From contig WGOC01000013.1 in NCBI GenBank assembly GCA_016124235.1, forward strand, positions 310,001-374,000: a stretch of 64,000 nucleotides of DNA, read 5' to 3'. Below the pieces are notes generated by a model, which saw only the letters and a list, made by a program, of their open reading frames with translations, was not told the DNA's origin and did no database searches. Source of the DNA: a bacterium. GTDB lineage: Bacteria > Verrucomicrobiota > Verrucomicrobiia > Limisphaerales > RI-55. Shown one piece after another: positions 60,170 through 64,000 of this stretch; position 1 is the first letter of the stretch, and each line of letters opens with the position of its first letter. The translations under genes and the position numbers were made by a program.

Positions 60170-61627
60170 ATGAAATCTTTCGCCCAATCATCCGATCCGT
60201 TTGCGTGGCAACAAAATCGCCGGAACTTCCTCGGGCGCACGGCCCGCGGATTGGGTTCTGTCGCGCTGGCGTCGTTGCTGAATCCCCGTTTGCTCCACGC
60301 GGCCGTCACCGCAAACCAGACCGCAAGCCGTCACACCGGCGTGGTAAATCCGCTGCACTTTCCCGCAAAAGCAAAACGCGTAATCTGGCTGACGATGGCC
60401 GGCGGCCCGTCGCATTTGGAAACGTTTGATCCGAAGCCACAACTCGCGAAGCTGAACGGCCAGCCGATGCCGGAAAGTTTCACCAAAGGCAAGCAGGTCG
60501 CGCAATTGCAGGGACAAAAACTGATCTGTTTCGGCCCGCAACACGGCTTCAAACCATTTGGTAAGTCAGGCACCGAAATCTGTGAGTTGTTTCCCCAAAT
60601 CGGTTCGGTGATTGACGACATCTGCCTGATCCGATCGATGACCACCGAGGCCATCAATCACGATCCGGCGCACATGTTCATCAACACCGGATCGCAGATC
60701 GCCGGCCGGCCGAGCATGGGTTCGTGGGTCACCTACGGCTTGGGCTCGGATGCGGACGATTTGCCGGGCTTTGTCGTAATGACTTCGCTGGGCAAAGGCG
60801 GCCAGAATCAACCGATCGCCGCGCGGCAATGGGCTTCGGGTTTTCTGCCGAGCCGCTATCAAGGCGTGAACTTCCGCGGCAAGGGCGATGCCGTGCTTTA
60901 TCTTGGTTCGCCTCCCGGCGTCAATCGCGACCGGCAGCACGACATGGTCAACGCGATCAACCAGCTCAACGAATGCCGCGATTCCATCGTGGACGATCCG
61001 GAAATCTCGACGCGCATTGCCCAATACGAAATGGCGTTTCGGATGCAGGCGAGCGTTCCGGACCTGATGGATTCCAGCAAGGAACCGAAAAGCATCACCG
61101 ACCTCTATGGCTGCACGCCCGGCGATGGTTCATTCGCGTCGAACTGTCTGCTGGCACGCCGTCTCGCTGAACGTGGCGTGCGGTTCATCCAGCTTTATCA
61201 CAAGGACTGGGATCATCACGGCGGCATCAAGGAAGGCATCCGTCTAAAAGCGTTGGAAGTGGACCGCGCCTGCATGGCCCTCATCACCGATCTCAAACAA
61301 CGCGGCATGTTGAACGATACACTCGTCGTTTGGGCAGGTGAGTTTGGCCGCACGCCGATGAGCCAGGGCGGCGACGGACGCGATCATCACAACGCCGGTT
61401 TCAGCGTGTGGATGTGTGGCGGTGGCGCCCGACCGGGCCTGGTCTACGGCGCGACCGACGAGCTTGGCTATTCAGCCGTCGATAAACCGCTCGAAGTCCA
61501 CGATCTGCACGCCACCATGCTACGAATGCTCGGTATCGATCACCTCCGCATGACCGTGAAATACCAGGGCCTCGACGCCCGTCTGACTGGAGTTTCCGGA
61601 AATGTGATCGAAGAACTGATGGCGTGA
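60170..61627 (+). CDS. DUF1501 domain secreted protein (module 3, tandem copy)
   Basis: 485 residues, 21 bp after the previous gene. QNRRNFLGRTARGLGSVALA (about 16-35) is the twin-arginine signal, VIWLTMAGGPSHLETFDPKP (about 67) and SMTTEAINHDPAHMFINTGS the next landmarks, then QLYHKDWDHHGGIKEGIRLK and VVWAGEFGRTPMSQGGDG with GRDHHNAGF. Most differences from its twin are in the N-terminus and in the loop after GRTPM. It closes the three-gene operon 55590-61627. No terminator of its own is obvious; the hairpin at 61690 lacks a T-run on this strand. Confidence 0.94.
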   Translation: MKSFAQSSDPFAWQQNRRNFLGRTARGLGSVALASLLNPRLLHAAVTANQTASRHTGVVNPLHFPAKAKRVIWLTMAGGPSHLETFDPKPQLAKLNGQPMPESFTKGKQVAQLQGQKLICFGPQHGFKPFGKSGTEICELFPQIGSVIDDICLIRSMTTEAINHDPAHMFINTGSQIAGRPSMGSWVTYGLGSDADDLPGFVVMTSLGKGGQNQPIAARQWASGFLPSRYQGVNFRGKGDAVLYLGSPPGVNRDRQHDMVNAINQLNECRDSIVDDPEISTRIAQYEMAFRMQASVPDLMDSSKEPKSITDLYGCTPGDGSFASNCLLARRLAERGVRFIQLYHKDWDHHGGIKEGIRLKALEVDRACMALITDLKQRGMLNDTLVVWAGEFGRTPMSQGGDGRDHHNAGFSVWMCGGGARPGLVYGATDELGYSAVDKPLEVHDLHATMLRMLGIDHLRMTVKYQGLDARLTGVSGNVIEELMA

Positions 61628-61689
61628 GCCTGCTTTGGTGAGTCATTCCGGATCAATTAATCAACTCAAAGAAGTTTGGTACATGAAAA

Positions 61690-61714
61690 CGGCCGCCAAG
61701 ATCATTGGCGGCCG
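61690..61714 (-). terminator. intrinsic terminator after rpoD
   Basis: A perfect 10-bp stem, CGGCCGCCAA at 61690-61699 with its complement at 61705-61714, loop of 5, followed on the minus strand by GTTTTCATGT. It lies 24 bp past the rpoD stop. Confidence 0.8.
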
Positions 61715-61738
61715 GTGGTGACGAAAGTTATCGCTCTC

Positions 61739-63679
<1,941 letters not shown>

Positions 63680-63730
63680 ATTTCTAAATCAATGTGGACG
63701 TGGTTGGTGTACCGTTAAAAATAGCCGAGG

Positions 63731-63759
63731 AATATGAGAGCCACCTCGGCACGCGTCAA
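63731..63759 (-). promoter_or_regulatory. sigma-70 promoter candidate for rpoD
   Basis: On the minus strand TTGACG (63759-63754) and CATATT (63736-63731) are separated by exactly 17 bases, about 52 bp upstream of the rpoD start. Five of six and four of six positions match the consensus. Confidence 0.5.
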
Positions 63760-64000
63760 GCCGGGAAACGGGTTAAATATTTTTGTGCCAAACCCATTCG
63801 CCGGCAGCAACAAACCAAACTCATTCCCGTTCCGGGAAGCGGCAATAATACTCCATTTACCCGGCCTTTGCCCGGCTTAGTTTCTGAAAAGTCGCCGCGA
63901 CCAACAGTTCAATACTTATCTCGAGTTTCTAGGATCGGACAATCGCACCGCAACCGCTCAAAGCGCCAGACGCTGGTATTGGCTTGTGCCCGGCGAGACG
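63760..64000. other. upstream region of rpoD, no gene seen
   Basis: From the rpoD promoter to the window edge I see no credible coding frame, RNA gene or repeat on either strand. The next gene probably begins outside the window. Confidence 0.5.

Noticed and set aside
61690-61714. The rpoD-side hairpin as terminator of the DUF1501 operon too
   Set aside because: On the plus strand it is followed by GTGGTGACG, with no T-run.

Overview
The window looks like a chromosome segment of a Verrucomicrobiota bacterium, probably of the Pedosphaera/Limisphaerales type. The evidence is the mix of gene families: three modules of secreted DUF1501 proteins with DUF1549/DUF1553 (planctomycete-type cytochrome) partners, two prepilin-like proteins with the H-X9-DG ending, a lipase maturation factor fused to a DCC domain, and palindromic repeats read as RTGILPV / RQDACPTL peptides, which I remember as common in this phylum (memory, not a search). 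Base composition is even throughout and I see no prophage, integron, CRISPR, rRNA or tRNA.

Layout. 1-2463: 3' part of a phosphohexomutase fused to a nucleotidyltransferase-like domain. 2676-6841: a pilin-like protein and the first DUF1501/DUF1549 module. 6957-8159: a membrane protein. 8324-12480: a four-gene minus-strand run (RidA, D-threonine aldolase-like enzyme, GntP permease, M19 dipeptidase) that reads as D-amino-acid uptake and breakdown, with a divergent epimerase / DapA-like pair (12647-14772). 14880-16502: a Wzz-like protein joined in frame to a second exported domain. 16521-17810: citrate synthase. 18013-23599: two large exported proteins. 23664-27262: a reductase, bioF and bioA, the last two carrying palindromic insertions in frame. 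27411-34588: transketolase, clpS with a partner, DAHP synthase, small regulators and a CBS-DHH pyrophosphatase, all on the minus strand. 34759-38683: LMF/DCC protein, then ilvC and ilvN behind a candidate attenuator. 38913-44291: lipid kinase, ECF sigma / anti-sigma pair, ceramidase-like protein, second pilin-like protein. 44495-46063: citramalate synthase. 46066-46822: a small nucleotidyltransferase-fold gene pair. 46926-61627: the second and third cytochrome/DUF1501 modules with an AraC-type regulator between them. 61739-63679: rpoD.

The two observations I rate highest are: (1) REPIN-like mobile palindromes, each arm beginning GTAG, inserted three times without breaking the reading frame in two adjacent biotin genes, with two structurally different families in one gene; and (2) a 16-codon leader peptide rich in Val/Leu/Ile, followed by an alternative hairpin and a terminator, upstream of ilvN-ilvC, which has the layout of classical ribosome-mediated attenuation.

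Metabolic links: cimA with ilvN/ilvC gives a citramalate route to isoleucine; tkt and DAHP synthase feed aromatic synthesis; the D-amino-acid cluster pairs a PLP enzyme with RidA, the known partner for reactive enamine intermediates. All function calls come from reading motifs by eye; no database search was made.
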